64,000 nt of DNA, taken from positions 1-64,000 of the IMG/VR virus record IMGVR_UViG_3300028573_000017, one strand, 5' to 3'. Source of the stretch: a virus. The first letter of the stretch is position 1. Each line of letters starts with the position of its first letter. Under the pieces are notes generated by a model. It had not been told where the DNA came from and made no database searches. It was given only the letters and a program-made list of their open reading frames with translations. The translations under genes were made by a program, and so were the position numbers. Shown here in pieces: positions 7,305 to 14,836 of the stretch.

Positions 7305-7329
7305 CATGCCCGGCCGCGCGTCGGGCATG
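7305..7329 (+). other. Intergenic hairpin
   Basis: CATGCCCG at 7305-7312 pairs perfectly with CGGGCATG at 7322-7329 across a 9-base loop, between two plus-strand genes. No U tract follows. It could be an attenuator, a processing site or a factor-dependent pause rather than a simple terminator. Confidence 0.45.
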
Positions 7330-7361
7330 CACGAGCGGTTAAGCAAACGGAGGCAAAGACA

Positions 7362-7820
7362 ATGGAAAAGCCGGAAATCATCACGCTATTCAGCTTCAAG
7401 CCGGGTGATCGCGTCGAGTATGTCATGGCGAAGACGGAGCTTGTCGGGCGCCGCGCGACTGTGGTCCGCATCGTCAAAAGCCGAAATGTCGTCACGATCG
7501 ATTGGGACGGCGACGCTCCCGCGAATCAACGGCGATACGACGCCTATCCGACCAGCCTGCGGCCGATCCGCGAACCGGTCACCAAATCCCCCGCGCGAAT
7601 CGCCTACGAGGCGGACGTCGAGGCCATGCCGACCTACTGCCTCAGCGGAAACCCGCGCAAGACCTGGGACCAGCTTTCCGAGGCCGTGCAAGACACCTGG
7701 AAGCGCAACCCCACGCCGCGCCAATACGCTAGCGAGCCGACCGAGCAGGGGAATCAACTGGTCATTCCCGGCTGCGAGCGCGACCGGTCACGCGGGCCAG
7801 CCCAAGGGGATTTATTCTAA
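7362..7820 (+). CDS. Hypothetical protein with KOW/SH3-like N-terminus
   Basis: A 152-aa protein. SFKPGDRVEYVMAKTELVGR, then TVVRIVKSRNVVTIDWD, suggests a small beta barrel near residues 10-50. A later segment (CLSGNPRKTWDQLSEAVQ) is followed by a Pro/Arg-rich tail. GGAGG lies upstream, and its stop overlaps the next ATG (TAATG). Function unknown. Confidence 0.6.
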   Translation: MEKPEIITLFSFKPGDRVEYVMAKTELVGRRATVVRIVKSRNVVTIDWDGDAPANQRRYDAYPTSLRPIREPVTKSPARIAYEADVEAMPTYCLSGNPRKTWDQLSEAVQDTWKRNPTPRQYASEPTEQGNQLVIPGCERDRSRGPAQGDLF

Positions 7821-7963
7821 TGCGCCGCCAGTTCGTCGAGTGCGCATCATGGGCGACCGCCCGTCGCCGTTGCCCATGGGCCGCCGTGGTCGCCCGCGCG
7901 TCTGGCGGCTTCCTGTGCTTCGAGTCCGTCACCGACTGGCAAACCTGGAAACGCCAGACCTAA
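7820..7963 (+). CDS. Small phage protein, 47 aa
   Basis: Starts MRRQFVECASWATARRRCPW and ends with SGGFLCFESVTDWQTWKRQT, a 'GGF-x-FES-x-x-D-x-x-TW' pattern found in short phage proteins. Its ATG overlaps the preceding stop (TAATG). Function unknown. Confidence 0.55.
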   Translation: MRRQFVECASWATARRRCPWAAVVARASGGFLCFESVTDWQTWKRQT

Positions 7964-7980
7964 CCCCAAAGGATCCGCCC

Positions 7981-8187
7981 ATGACCAAATTCTGCAAGGA
8001 CTGCCGCCATTGTTTGCCCGAAACGGCCGACTTTCCGACCGCGCCGCCGTTCAAGTATGCGCGATGTGCGCTCACTGGACAGCCGAATCTCGTGACCGGC
8101 AATATGGAGACCCACTTTTGCGCCGTTGCCCGCCAGGACGGCCAGCCCTGCGGGCCCCTCGGCTCACGCTTCGAGGCCAGGCCATGA
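7981..8187 (+). CDS. Small Cys-rich putative zinc-binding protein
   Basis: A 68-aa protein starting MTKFCKDCRHC, with further cysteines in YARCAL, HFCAVA and QPCGPLG, giving a likely zinc site. The pattern FCxDCxxC...CG-P-x-G-x-x-F is common in phage and bacterial accessory proteins. Its TGA overlaps the next ATG. Role unknown. Confidence 0.65.
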   Translation: MTKFCKDCRHCLPETADFPTAPPFKYARCALTGQPNLVTGNMETHFCAVARQDGQPCGPLGSRFEARP

Positions 8188-8267
8188 GGTACCCGCCCGC
8201 CTTCGTCGCCGCCCTGTGGGTGACGGGCTTCCTCCTCACCTTCGCCGCTTGCGCGCTGGCGCTTTGA
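8184..8267 (+). CDS. Single-pass membrane peptide, 27 aa
   Basis: A very short frame, MRYPPAFVAALWVTGFLLTF then AACALAL. It is essentially one transmembrane helix, coupled to both neighbours by ATGA-type overlaps. Its retention between coupled genes supports translation. Function unknown. Confidence 0.45.
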   Translation: MRYPPAFVAALWVTGFLLTFAACALAL

Positions 8268-8818
8268 TGGCCGCCCCGTTCAACATCATGCCGGTCGGGC
8301 GATCGTTCCGCCTGTTCCGCACGCTCAGCGGCCCGCCAGTGCCCGCGGAGATCGACCTGGCATACCCAACACGGGAGGAGGCAGAAAACGCTGCCGGCGG
8401 TCACGCTGGCCAGCCGGCGACGGCATCGGAAGCACCGCCGCAGCCACGTAAGGAGATCGGCGCGATCGAGGTAACGCTTGCGGACAGGCGGGACACTCCC
8501 GCGGCGCGTCCGATATTCGTCGCGACTGGCGCCTATATGCCCGTCTCGCCTGAAACAGCCGCCGCGATGGAGACGGACAAGCTCCGCAACATCGACCGCG
8601 CGCTTCGTCGGCGCCGCATCCTGCAGCACGCCGAGCGCGTGGGTACGCTCGCCCCGGATGCATTTCAGGCCATGCTCGATACAATGGGAATCGGCCGGAA
8701 TACCGCCTGCCAGGCGCTGGAGATCAGCGCCGACCGCCTGCGCCGCATGCTCGCCGGCAAGGTGCCCATCCCCCGCCATATCGGCCTCGCGTGCGCCGAA
8801 TTGAAAAGGAGCAAATAA
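8267..8818 (+). CDS. Protein with C-terminal HTH-like domain
   Basis: A 183-aa protein. The N-terminus looks beta-rich, the middle is a Pro/Ala linker, and residues about 140-180 contain AMLDTMGIGRNTACQALEIS followed by RLRRMLAGKVPIP. The latter resembles the helix-turn-helix of Cro/CI-like proteins. It may be a regulator of this operon. The ATG overlaps the preceding TGA. Confidence 0.55.
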   Translation: MAAPFNIMPVGRSFRLFRTLSGPPVPAEIDLAYPTREEAENAAGGHAGQPATASEAPPQPRKEIGAIEVTLADRRDTPAARPIFVATGAYMPVSPETAAAMETDKLRNIDRALRRRRILQHAERVGTLAPDAFQAMLDTMGIGRNTACQALEISADRLRRMLAGKVPIPRHIGLACAELKRSK

Positions 8819-8819
8819 A

Positions 8820-9116
8820 ATGCCGGTTATCGTCGGAGGGATCTGCGACGGCGGGCGCTGTCGCGTGGCGGTTCCAGAGCAAGGCGTCATTAGGCTCGCC
8901 AAGCGCAAACCGCTCGATCCGCGCTCTTGGACATCGCTTGACCCGCCGTCCGAACCCCAGCCGTCGGACACAGTAGCAATGGAGGTTTACCGTCTCCGCT
9001 CGATCCGCATAGGCGAAGAGACGTTTCGGTACTATGCCGCGAACCACATGACCGACCTCGAGGCGATCGAGCAGGTCTTCGCGGCCTACGCCGGATCGAA
9101 CAAGGCAAAGCCGTGA
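8820..9116 (+). CDS. Hypothetical protein, 98 aa
   Basis: Begins MPVIVGGICDGGRCRVAVPE. The C-terminal part (AMEVYRLRSIRIGEETFRYY) looks like a small alpha/beta domain. It starts two bases after the upstream stop. No family recognised. Confidence 0.55.
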   Translation: MPVIVGGICDGGRCRVAVPEQGVIRLAKRKPLDPRSWTSLDPPSEPQPSDTVAMEVYRLRSIRIGEETFRYYAANHMTDLEAIEQVFAAYAGSNKAKP

Positions 9117-9514
9117 AGTCTCTGTTTTTGGCCGGCGTTGGTGCCGGGCTGATCGTCGCTGCAATCTCTGCCAATGTGCCCGCCCGAACCGTCACCGCCG
9201 ACCGGATTCTGGATGGAGACACGGCCGCCGCCGGCGGACTCCGCATCCGCCTCACCGGCTACGACGCGCCCGAGATATTCCACCCGCGATGCCCGGCCGA
9301 GCTCGCTCTGGGACTGCGGGCAAAAGCAAGGGCCGCCGTGCTCCTCCACGACGCGCAAATCACGATCGTCCCCTGCGCCGGATGGAACTACGGCCGCGCC
9401 TGTGGGACCGTGCCAGGCCTCGCCGCAACCATGATCCGCGAAGGCTTGGCCATCCCCTACGACTGCCGCAACAGCCATTGCCCGCACACGCCGGCAAACG
9501 CGTGGTGCCACTAG
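9113..9514 (+). CDS. Exported staphylococcal-nuclease-like (SNase) protein
   Basis: A 133-aa protein with a GTG start overlapping the upstream TGA. Residues 1-25 form a signal peptide or anchor (LFLAGVGAGLIVAAISA). The nuclease core keeps the family's key positions: RILDGDT (D36), RIRLTGYDAPE (R46, D51, E54) and NYGRACGTV (R95), matching D21, R35, D40, E43 and R87 of staphylococcal nuclease by spacing. It is shorter than full SNase and ends in a Cys-rich tail. It likely degrades DNA outside the cytoplasm. Confidence 0.75.
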   Translation: MKSLFLAGVGAGLIVAAISANVPARTVTADRILDGDTAAAGGLRIRLTGYDAPEIFHPRCPAELALGLRAKARAAVLLHDAQITIVPCAGWNYGRACGTVPGLAATMIREGLAIPYDCRNSHCPHTPANAWCH

Positions 9515-9572
9515 CGTTGCGTTTTGGATTATTAATTAATTCTCTGAATCGTAACGTGAGGGCGGTTGAGCC

Positions 9573-11633
9573 TTAGCCCGACGCTGCCGGCTTCTCCTCG
9601 CGCACGATCCACACGTAGGGCTTCTCCCGCCCGATCACGCGCTTGTCGAGCAGGTATTCGCCCGCCCGCTGCAGAGCCTTGCGCACTGCATCCGGCTTCG
9701 AGTCCTCGCCGCCCTCAAAGGATTTCTTGGTAAAGGCGTCGATCCAGAAATTCCACTTAACGACGCGCACGCCCTCGGGCAGCTTCATCGACCCGGGCGC
9801 CACCTCGCCGTGCTCGAGCAGCGCATCGCGGAGTGCATCCAGCGCGATCCGCACCTTCGGCGTGAGGTTTTTCAAGGTCGGCGATCGCAGCGAGCCTTGA
9901 ACCCATTTGTCCAGAGGCACAACCACGCAAGACGTGATCGGCCGGCCATCGTCCCGGGCCCCAAGCGTGATCGACTGCAGCCGGAACGGCGTAAGAAAGC
10001 CCTCCTCGGCATCCTTCATTTTCGTGATTTTGAAGGATCGATCCTTGTTCTCGGCGCAGTTCACTTCGATCGCATTGTCGACCGCCGCGCGGAACGATGA
10101 ATGACCGCGCTCGCGGGCCCCCATGGCGTTCTTGTGGTGCACGATCATCACATGCCCGCCGGTCGTCTCCTGAATCGAATTATAGTGCTTCAGTAGCCGG
10201 CTAACGTCCTCGCTGGCGTTCTCGTTCGCGCCAGGCGAGACCGCGGCATGTGTATCGACAACCGTCATGTCGATGCCACATTGGAACCGATCCCGCATTT
10301 GTGCGCCAAGGATCTTCAGGTCGGCCAGCAGCTTTGGGAAATCGCCCTCCTCAGTGAACAGGTTCAAGGCGATCGGAAGGAACACAAACGGCAGGCTTTG
10401 ATGGTCGCTGATGTCGAAGTGCTGGCGGTAAGCCTGCAGCCGCTTGGGAAAGCCCTTGCGCCCCTCGGCCGCCAGATAGACCACCCCGCCCCGCTTCAGG
10501 ACCTTGTGCCCAAACACCGGCTCCGCCCGCGCCACACCCATGGCGAAGTGCGTGGCAAGGAAGCTCTTGCCCGAGCCCGACGCCCCGATGAGCATCGAAA
10601 TGTCGCCCCGGGTAATCAGGTCATCAATCAGCCATTCGGTATCGGCCGCCATCCTTGGCGAATCGCCGAACCATACCGCCTCGAAATTCAGCCGCGGCGC
10701 CTCCGCCCCGAACGGGAGCGCGGACTTCTCCACCAGGTCATAGAGCCGCGTCGCGTCTCCGCCCTTGGCGATCCAGTCGACGACATCGCCTTTAGCTGGA
10801 AGGTCGGGAAGATCGAGAACGCGCTGGCGTGCGGCAATCCCGGTAAGTGCCGCTCCGACAACCGCGGTGTGGTTGCGGCCTGCCTCGTCGTTGTCCGACA
10901 GATGAATGATATCGGCATCGCGGAAGAAATCGCCAAAGGTCTCAGGCCATTTGCCAGAGCCCATCGGATTGCACGTCGCCGGCACGCCCAACTCTGCCAG
11001 CCGGTCAACTTTGCGCTCGCCCTCAACTATAAATACCGGCCGCTCGGCAGATAGCGCCTCGAGCAGATCAGGAAGCCGATACGGTACCAGCCGACAGCCT
11101 TTTACGGACCAGCGCCAGCCATCATGCACCTTGTCGGGCTCGTCGGTAGGAAGCGCACGACGACGCTGGCCAAAGGTCTTTTGAACCTTGCCGTCTTTTG
11201 TCAGCGGCTTGCCGTCTGGCCCAATGAAAACGAACCTCACCGCCTGGAAAAGAAGCTCGCCGGACTCATCGACGTATTCGTAAATCTCGTCGATCGTCTT
11301 TTTACCGGCCGGCGCTTTTGACGTAGAAACGGGAGCCGGAAGATTGCGGTCGTGGTTGTCCTCGACGTCGTAGCCGTGTTCGCGCAGCCATTCGACCGCG
11401 CCGCCCGCCGCGCCGTTCACATGCCGGCCGGTCTCTCGGGCAATCAGATCGAGAACGCCGCCGCCCTCTTTGGCCTCGTGGTCGAACCACGTCCCGGCGG
11501 TTACGTCGATCGAGAAGGACCCGTTCGTCCCCCAGCGCAGTTCCGATTTGGAAGAGTGCGCCGGGTTGGGGTCGCCGAGCAGTTCCAGCGCGACGGCGCG
11601 CATGTGTAGAGAAAAATCGGTACCGCTCGCCAT
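9573..11633 (-). CDS. Primase-helicase (TOPRIM plus RepA/RecA-like ATPase)
   Basis: A 686-aa replication protein. Residues about 30-90 resemble a primase-type N-terminal domain. A TOPRIM-like region follows near 200-275 (FIVEGERK, then SDNDEAGRN). From about 330 there is a RepA-type AAA_25 ATPase with Walker A GASGSGKS at 350-357 and Walker B MTVVDTHA ending near 462, then IVHHKN. Together these suggest DNA unwinding and priming at the fork. It is the last gene of the leftward early block, convergent with the SNase gene. Confidence 0.85.
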   Translation of the reverse strand: MASGTDFSLHMRAVALELLGDPNPAHSSKSELRWGTNGSFSIDVTAGTWFDHEAKEGGGVLDLIARETGRHVNGAAGGAVEWLREHGYDVEDNHDRNLPAPVSTSKAPAGKKTIDEIYEYVDESGELLFQAVRFVFIGPDGKPLTKDGKVQKTFGQRRRALPTDEPDKVHDGWRWSVKGCRLVPYRLPDLLEALSAERPVFIVEGERKVDRLAELGVPATCNPMGSGKWPETFGDFFRDADIIHLSDNDEAGRNHTAVVGAALTGIAARQRVLDLPDLPAKGDVVDWIAKGGDATRLYDLVEKSALPFGAEAPRLNFEAVWFGDSPRMAADTEWLIDDLITRGDISMLIGASGSGKSFLATHFAMGVARAEPVFGHKVLKRGGVVYLAAEGRKGFPKRLQAYRQHFDISDHQSLPFVFLPIALNLFTEEGDFPKLLADLKILGAQMRDRFQCGIDMTVVDTHAAVSPGANENASEDVSRLLKHYNSIQETTGGHVMIVHHKNAMGARERGHSSFRAAVDNAIEVNCAENKDRSFKITKMKDAEEGFLTPFRLQSITLGARDDGRPITSCVVVPLDKWVQGSLRSPTLKNLTPKVRIALDALRDALLEHGEVAPGSMKLPEGVRVVKWNFWIDAFTKKSFEGGEDSKPDAVRKALQRAGEYLLDKRVIGREKPYVWIVREEKPAASG

Positions 11634-11640
11634 GGCGCGC

Positions 11641-11850
11641 TCACGCGCTTTCGAGGTCTAGGCGGCTGATAAGCTGGGCGGCCTCGTCGTCGGTCAGCAC
11701 GGCGAGCTCTGGCATGCGCATGGTGAGAACGAGCACCTTCAGCCGGCTATCGTCTACCCCGTTCCCCCGCGCGCATAGGAGCAGCGCCTGGGCTGCTATC
11801 CAGAGAGTCCGGCGCCGGGTATCGGCCGGCAGGTCGGCGACAATCTTCAT
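11641..11850 (-). CDS. Hypothetical protein, 69 aa
   Basis: A Leu/Ala-rich helical protein (MKIVADLPADTRRRTLWIAA, ending AQLISRLDLESA) between the primase-helicase and gcrA. Its ATG overlaps the gcrA stop (ATGA). Family unknown. Confidence 0.55.
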   Translation of the reverse strand: MKIVADLPADTRRRTLWIAAQALLLCARGNGVDDSRLKVLVLTMRMPELAVLTDDEAAQLISRLDLESA

Positions 11851-12326
11851 GCATCCACCGGCACGCGGAGTCGACGATCGGAAAGGGGGTTAAAACAGAG
11901 CGCGCTATGGAATCGGCAATATGGCGGTCGGCCATCGGTCGGCGCGCCGCAGAACAGAAACGGCAGCGCATCGCCGTGCGGAAACTTGCACGTCTGGTCG
12001 GTCAAATCTTCCAGGCGACGGTCACGGCTTATCGGCTCGAGGAGGTCCGCCGGTGGCGCCGGGCGCGGCTTTGGCGTATGGGCAACGAACTGCCCGGGCC
12101 GCGGCAGGTTGAACGACGGGCGGCCAGGATGTGCTCTCCGCGGCCGGATATTGCGCTTGCGCGGTCCCTTTGGCGCGGGAGCGGCGCGCTTCGGCAATTT
12201 GCACCGATGCACCTTAGAAATGACCGCGTTGCGCGATACGCCGCCAAGCTCAGCCGCAATCTTGCTCGCCGACAGCCCGTTGGCCCAATGCTGTTTCAGC
12301 GCAACAATGCGCTCCTCGGTCCACAT
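11847..12326 (-). CDS. gcrA: GcrA family cell-cycle regulator homologue
   Basis: A 159-aa protein. The N-terminus MWTEERIVALKQHWANGLSA then SKIAAELGGVSRNAVISKVH is the diagnostic GcrA DNA-binding domain. A basic linker follows, and the C-terminus has CKFPHGD, FCGAPTDG and PYCRFHSAL, matching the GcrA sigma70-contacting region. GcrA is alphaproteobacterial and stimulates promoters carrying methylated GANTC. Start 12326 is chosen because AGGAGG precedes it at a good distance and because family members begin at this Trp. A phage copy could redirect host transcription. Confidence 0.92.
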   Translation of the reverse strand: MWTEERIVALKQHWANGLSASKIAAELGGVSRNAVISKVHRCKLPKRAAPAPKGPRKRNIRPRRAHPGRPSFNLPRPGQFVAHTPKPRPAPPADLLEPISRDRRLEDLTDQTCKFPHGDALPFLFCGAPTDGRPPYCRFHSALCFNPLSDRRLRVPVDA

Positions 12327-12355
12327 GGGGACGATCCTCCTCTTATTGTTTGTCG

Positions 12356-12769
12356 TCATGCCAATTCGATAGGACGAATGACGATCTCCAGCCGTGGCGC
12401 CAAGCCGTAGAACTTTTCGATGGTCGCGCGGACGATCTGCTTGTCGTCCACGAAAGCGACCTGGTTCAGCGCATCGAGAACCTTGAGCAGATTGTCGGCG
12501 TCAGGCTTTGTCGTTGGCCTGATCTCATAAAGCAGAGCGCTGCGTTTCTTCTTCTGTGACCAGCTTTCAGGGATCGGAAACGTCGCCGTCACCGTCACGT
12601 CGAGCGGCACGTCAAGAGGGGCCCGGCCGCCCATCGCGACCTGCGCGGCGTAGCGGAGATTGTCCTCGTAGTCCCTCGTTTTGGCGGGTGTATAGGCGCG
12701 CCCGGTAACCCGGACGAACCGCGGCCGCCCCTTGCCGGTCGGCGTGCCGGCCAAGCAAATCGTTATCAC
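12356..12769 (-). CDS. rusA: RusA-family Holliday junction resolvase
   Basis: A 137-aa endonuclease. It has the fold's N-terminus (PTGKGRPRFVR) and the metal-binding signature TTKPDADNLLKVLDALN (D90, D92, N93) followed by FVDDKQI (D108/D109). RusA enzymes cut four-way junctions. With RecT this gives the phage an annealing and resolution route. Its stop lies 30 bp before gcrA, and its start overlaps the upstream stop. Confidence 0.92.
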   Translation of the reverse strand: MITICLAGTPTGKGRPRFVRVTGRAYTPAKTRDYEDNLRYAAQVAMGGRAPLDVPLDVTVTATFPIPESWSQKKKRSALLYEIRPTTKPDADNLLKVLDALNQVAFVDDKQIVRATIEKFYGLAPRLEIVIRPIELA

Positions 12770-13338
12770 GCGGCCGCCTCTTCAGACTCGCCTTCTTCCT
12801 CGCCCTCGAATTCAGACGCATCTCGCGTGCGCTGAATGTTGAACAGTTCACCTTGGGCAGCGTGCCACGCTTCGGCATAGGCGTCGTATTGCGGCACGGA
12901 CGGATCGTAAGGAGGCGCAAGTGTCTTGCCGGCCAAGCCGTCGCGGCGCCCTTCGGCCTTAGCGCGGTCAACGGCGGGCATCATGTCTCCGTCGAACATA
13001 TCCGCCTGCTTGCCGAACGGCACGGCCATCCACTTGGCGATCTCGGCCTGCCGGCGAATGTTTGCCTCGATCAGCGCCGCGCCCTCCGGCGTTTCCAGAA
13101 GCAACGCATCCTTTATGGAATCAACGGCGGACGGGCCGAGTTCGGCCTTGGCTTTCTTGCAGGCGTTCTTGAACGCTGCGTCGGCTTCTTTTTTGATGGC
13201 GAGCGCTGCCGAATACTTGCGCTTGTGCTGGAAAAAAAGCGCCTGGCGCTGCTCGTCGGTGAGCGGAGGAGGTGGCCCGTTATGGCCCGGTCCCGGTGTT
13301 CCGCTACCCGGCGCTTGCTCGGCTTTCTTTGACGGCAT
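12766..13338 (-). CDS. Conserved hypothetical protein with GPGHN motif
   Basis: A 190-aa protein beginning MPSKKAEQAPGSGTPGPGHN, the short GxGHN motif common near the N-terminus of alphaproteobacterial proteins. A charged helical body and a very acidic C-terminus (EFEGEEEGESEEAAA) follow. It overlaps the ACP gene by 35 bp upstream and rusA downstream. A similar motif (PGIGHN) occurs in the 15715 gene product. Possibly a recombination accessory factor; unproven. Confidence 0.6.
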   Translation of the reverse strand: MPSKKAEQAPGSGTPGPGHNGPPPPLTDEQRQALFFQHKRKYSAALAIKKEADAAFKNACKKAKAELGPSAVDSIKDALLLETPEGAALIEANIRRQAEIAKWMAVPFGKQADMFDGDMMPAVDRAKAEGRRDGLAGKTLAPPYDPSVPQYDAYAEAWHAAQGELFNIQRTRDASEFEGEEEGESEEAAA

Positions 13339-13609
13339 TGGCCTCTCCTTCGTGTGGCAATGTCTTTTCGATCAAGGCAACGAGGTCGCCGACCGTGTAC
13401 ACGCCTTCCAGCTCGGTTTCGGTCATTTCAAGGCCAAACCGCTCTTCGCAGTGCATCACGATCTCGATCGCGTCGAGCGAATCGGCGTTGAGGTCGTCGA
13501 AGATGTTGGCGTCGAGGCGGACCTGCGACGGGTCGGTGCCGAGGAGCATCCGCAGAACGTCTTTCAGTTCGGCGGTGACGCGCTCGTGCAGTTCCTGAGA
13601 AAACGTCAT
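13304..13609 (-). CDS. acpP: Acyl carrier protein
   Basis: A 101-aa acidic four-helix protein. DDLNADSLDAIEIVMHCEE is the acyl carrier signature, with Ser44 of the DSL motif as the expected phosphopantetheine site. FGLEMTETELEGVYTVGDLV completes helices II-III. It is about 20 residues longer than bacterial AcpP, with a charged tail. Preceded by GAGGGTAAC. No synthase genes are near, so it would use host transferases or mimic host AcpP. Its place behind the repressor suggests early expression. Confidence 0.88.
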   Translation of the reverse strand: MTFSQELHERVTAELKDVLRMLLGTDPSQVRLDANIFDDLNADSLDAIEIVMHCEERFGLEMTETELEGVYTVGDLVALIEKTLPHEGEANAVKESRASAG

Positions 13610-13844
13610 GTTACCCTCGCTCGCAAGAGTTAGGTCACCACCGCCCGGAATATTGGCGACCGGATCGGCGGGTGTGCGTCCCTCCCCGGTCGCCAGTTTT
13701 CCGAAATGGGCGATTGTGGGCTACCTACATCACGTCCTCCTGCATTGCCCGGGTAGTACCGGATAGAACTGCTGCAAAGAGAAAGGCCGGGCTCGCGCCG
13801 CAGCCAGTTTATCGCCCAGGGGAGGAAGGGAGGGCGAGGTTCGA
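13610..13844. other. 235-bp leader between repressor and ACP genes
   Basis: I see no convincing gene. A 72-codon minus-strand frame (13630-13848) overlaps the repressor stop as ATGA but has low-complexity, non-protein-like composition. The stretch may be an untranslated leader or hold a secondary promoter. Confidence 0.4.
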
Positions 13845-14039
13845 TCATGGCGCGCCAGCCGATTCGCGCGCCAGAATGCCGATGAGCTTGGAAAGCGGTC
13901 CGCGGGGATCGAGTTTGCCTTCCTCGATTCGGGAAATGGTCGACTGGTCACAGCCAAGGTAATCGGCCATTTGCTTCTGCGACCACCCGCGACTGGCTCG
14001 AAGACGCTTCAATTCCGCCTTCGGCTCTTTCTTTGGCAT
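13845..14039 (-). CDS. XRE-family repressor
   Basis: A 64-aa helix-turn-helix protein. ELKRLRASRGWSQKQMADYL then GCDQSTISRIEEGK is the full XRE motif, with little else, so it is a minimal repressor of Cro type. Start 14039 (MPKKEPK) is preferred over the frame from 14081 because the longer form would run through an operator and the -10. It is transcribed toward ACP, RusA and GcrA. Three ATGC-N5-GCAT sites upstream are its probable operators. Confidence 0.88.
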   Translation of the reverse strand: MPKKEPKAELKRLRASRGWSQKQMADYLGCDQSTISRIEEGKLDPRGPLSKLIGILARESAGAP

Positions 14040-14075
14040 CGTCCGTTCCCTAGTGACGCTGGCTTGCCGCAAAAT

Positions 14076-14088
14076 ATGCACGACGCAT
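14076..14088. promoter_or_regulatory. Operator O1, ATGCACGACGCAT
   Basis: The first of three copies of the quasi-palindrome ATGC-N5-GCAT. It lies between the -35 and -10 of the predicted leftward promoter, so a bound repressor would block transcription of its own gene. Confidence 0.75.
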
Positions 14089-14100
14089 TGCCGCTGTCAA
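14077..14100 (-). promoter_or_regulatory. Leftward repressor promoter
   Basis: On the minus strand TTGACA (14100-14095) is followed after 18 bp by TATTTT (near 14076-14071). It would drive the repressor and the downstream early block. Operator O1 occupies the spacer. Confidence 0.6.
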
Positions 14101-14119
14101 CGCAGCCACAGAAAGAAAA

Positions 14120-14132
14120 ATGCATAGCGCAT
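14120..14132. promoter_or_regulatory. Operator O2, ATGCATAGCGCAT
   Basis: The middle copy of ATGC-N5-GCAT, located between the two divergent -35 boxes. From here one dimer could act on both promoters. Confidence 0.75.
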
Positions 14133-14134
14133 GG

Positions 14135-14164
14135 TTGACAGGCTTTATGCACGCCGCATATGTT
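14135..14164 (+). promoter_or_regulatory. Rightward early promoter
   Basis: TTGACA at 14135-14140 is followed after 18 bp by TATGTT near 14159-14164. It would drive the RecT block starting at 14194. Operator O3 lies in its spacer. Confidence 0.6.
14147..14159. promoter_or_regulatory. Operator O3, ATGCACGCCGCAT
   Basis: The third copy of ATGC-N5-GCAT, inside the rightward promoter between -35 and -10. O1 and O3 hold equivalent places in the two opposed promoters. Confidence 0.75.
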
Positions 14165-14193
14165 GCGTGCGACGACCTAAACCGGAGAGGCCA

Positions 14194-14406
14194 ATGAGCG
14201 GAGAGAAGGATAATTTCTGGCTGGTGTGGAACCCGCAACGGGGAAGCCCGTCGTTTCGCCACACCAACGGCGACTCCGCGCTGGCTGAGGCTAAGCGTCT
14301 GGCAATTCAGCATCCGGGTGAGGGATTCTTTACCTTGGTTGCCGTCCACGCCGTACAGGCGATGGAGCCGGTCACCGTGACCAAACTCGACGACATACCG
14401 TTTTAG
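14194..14406 (+). CDS. Small phage protein, first gene of rightward early operon
   Basis: A 70-aa protein, MSGEKDNFWLVWNPQRGSPS, then ALAEAKRLAIQHPGEGFFTL. This matches small phage proteins of the type 'WLVWNP...A-x-x-EA-x-RLA-x-x-x-PG-x-x-F'. Start 14194 follows GGAGAGG. It is directly downstream of the operator region, so it should be the first product made on derepression. Function unknown. Confidence 0.7.
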   Translation: MSGEKDNFWLVWNPQRGSPSFRHTNGDSALAEAKRLAIQHPGEGFFTLVAVHAVQAMEPVTVTKLDDIPF

Positions 14407-14416
14407 GACGCGCCCG

Positions 14417-14836
14417 ATGACCGCCAACCCCGACGACCGCATCCCCGACGTGGACGAGGGCCTGCAGGGCCGCATGGACACGCGCGGCGCGGGCGTACAG
14501 CAGCCAGACTGGCAGAAGATGGACACGGCGCCACGCGATGGGCGCGGCTTCCTCGTCCAGAGGCTTCCCTATGCTGATGCCGACCTGTGCATGAGGCGGG
14601 TTAAGTGGGTCGAAGACGGCGACAAGGTAAAGGTTGTCGATTTGGGCGGGTGGGTGATCGTTGACGGGATCGACGACGATTTCACCGAGTTCCTCCCAAC
14701 CAGCGGTCAGGCTGCCGTTATCGTCGCGCCTGACCACCTCAACTCCACTCACATTTGGCGATGGATACCGCTGCCCCAAGCGCCCGCCGAGGTGCTCGCC
14801 GCGATTCGCTCCGAACTCGGATGGGCAAAGCCATGA
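14417..14836 (+). CDS. DUF551-like protein
   Basis: A 139-aa protein. Near residue 33 is WQKMDTAPRDGRGFLV, the opening motif of DUF551-type phage proteins, with a later IWRWIPLPQAP. It lies ten bases after the previous stop, and its TGA overlaps the next ATG. Function of the family is unknown. Confidence 0.65.
   Translation: MTANPDDRIPDVDEGLQGRMDTRGAGVQQPDWQKMDTAPRDGRGFLVQRLPYADADLCMRRVKWVEDGDKVKVVDLGGWVIVDGIDDDFTEFLPTSGQAAVIVAPDHLNSTHIWRWIPLPQAPAEVLAAIRSELGWAKP

Noticed and set aside
7305-7329. Hairpin as an intrinsic terminator
   Set aside because: Stem is perfect, but no U tract follows and plus-strand genes continue, so I record only a hairpin.
13630-13848. A 72-codon frame overlapping the repressor stop as ATGA
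   Set aside because: The product is low complexity and matches nothing I know. The overlap alone is weak evidence, so I list the stretch as a leader.
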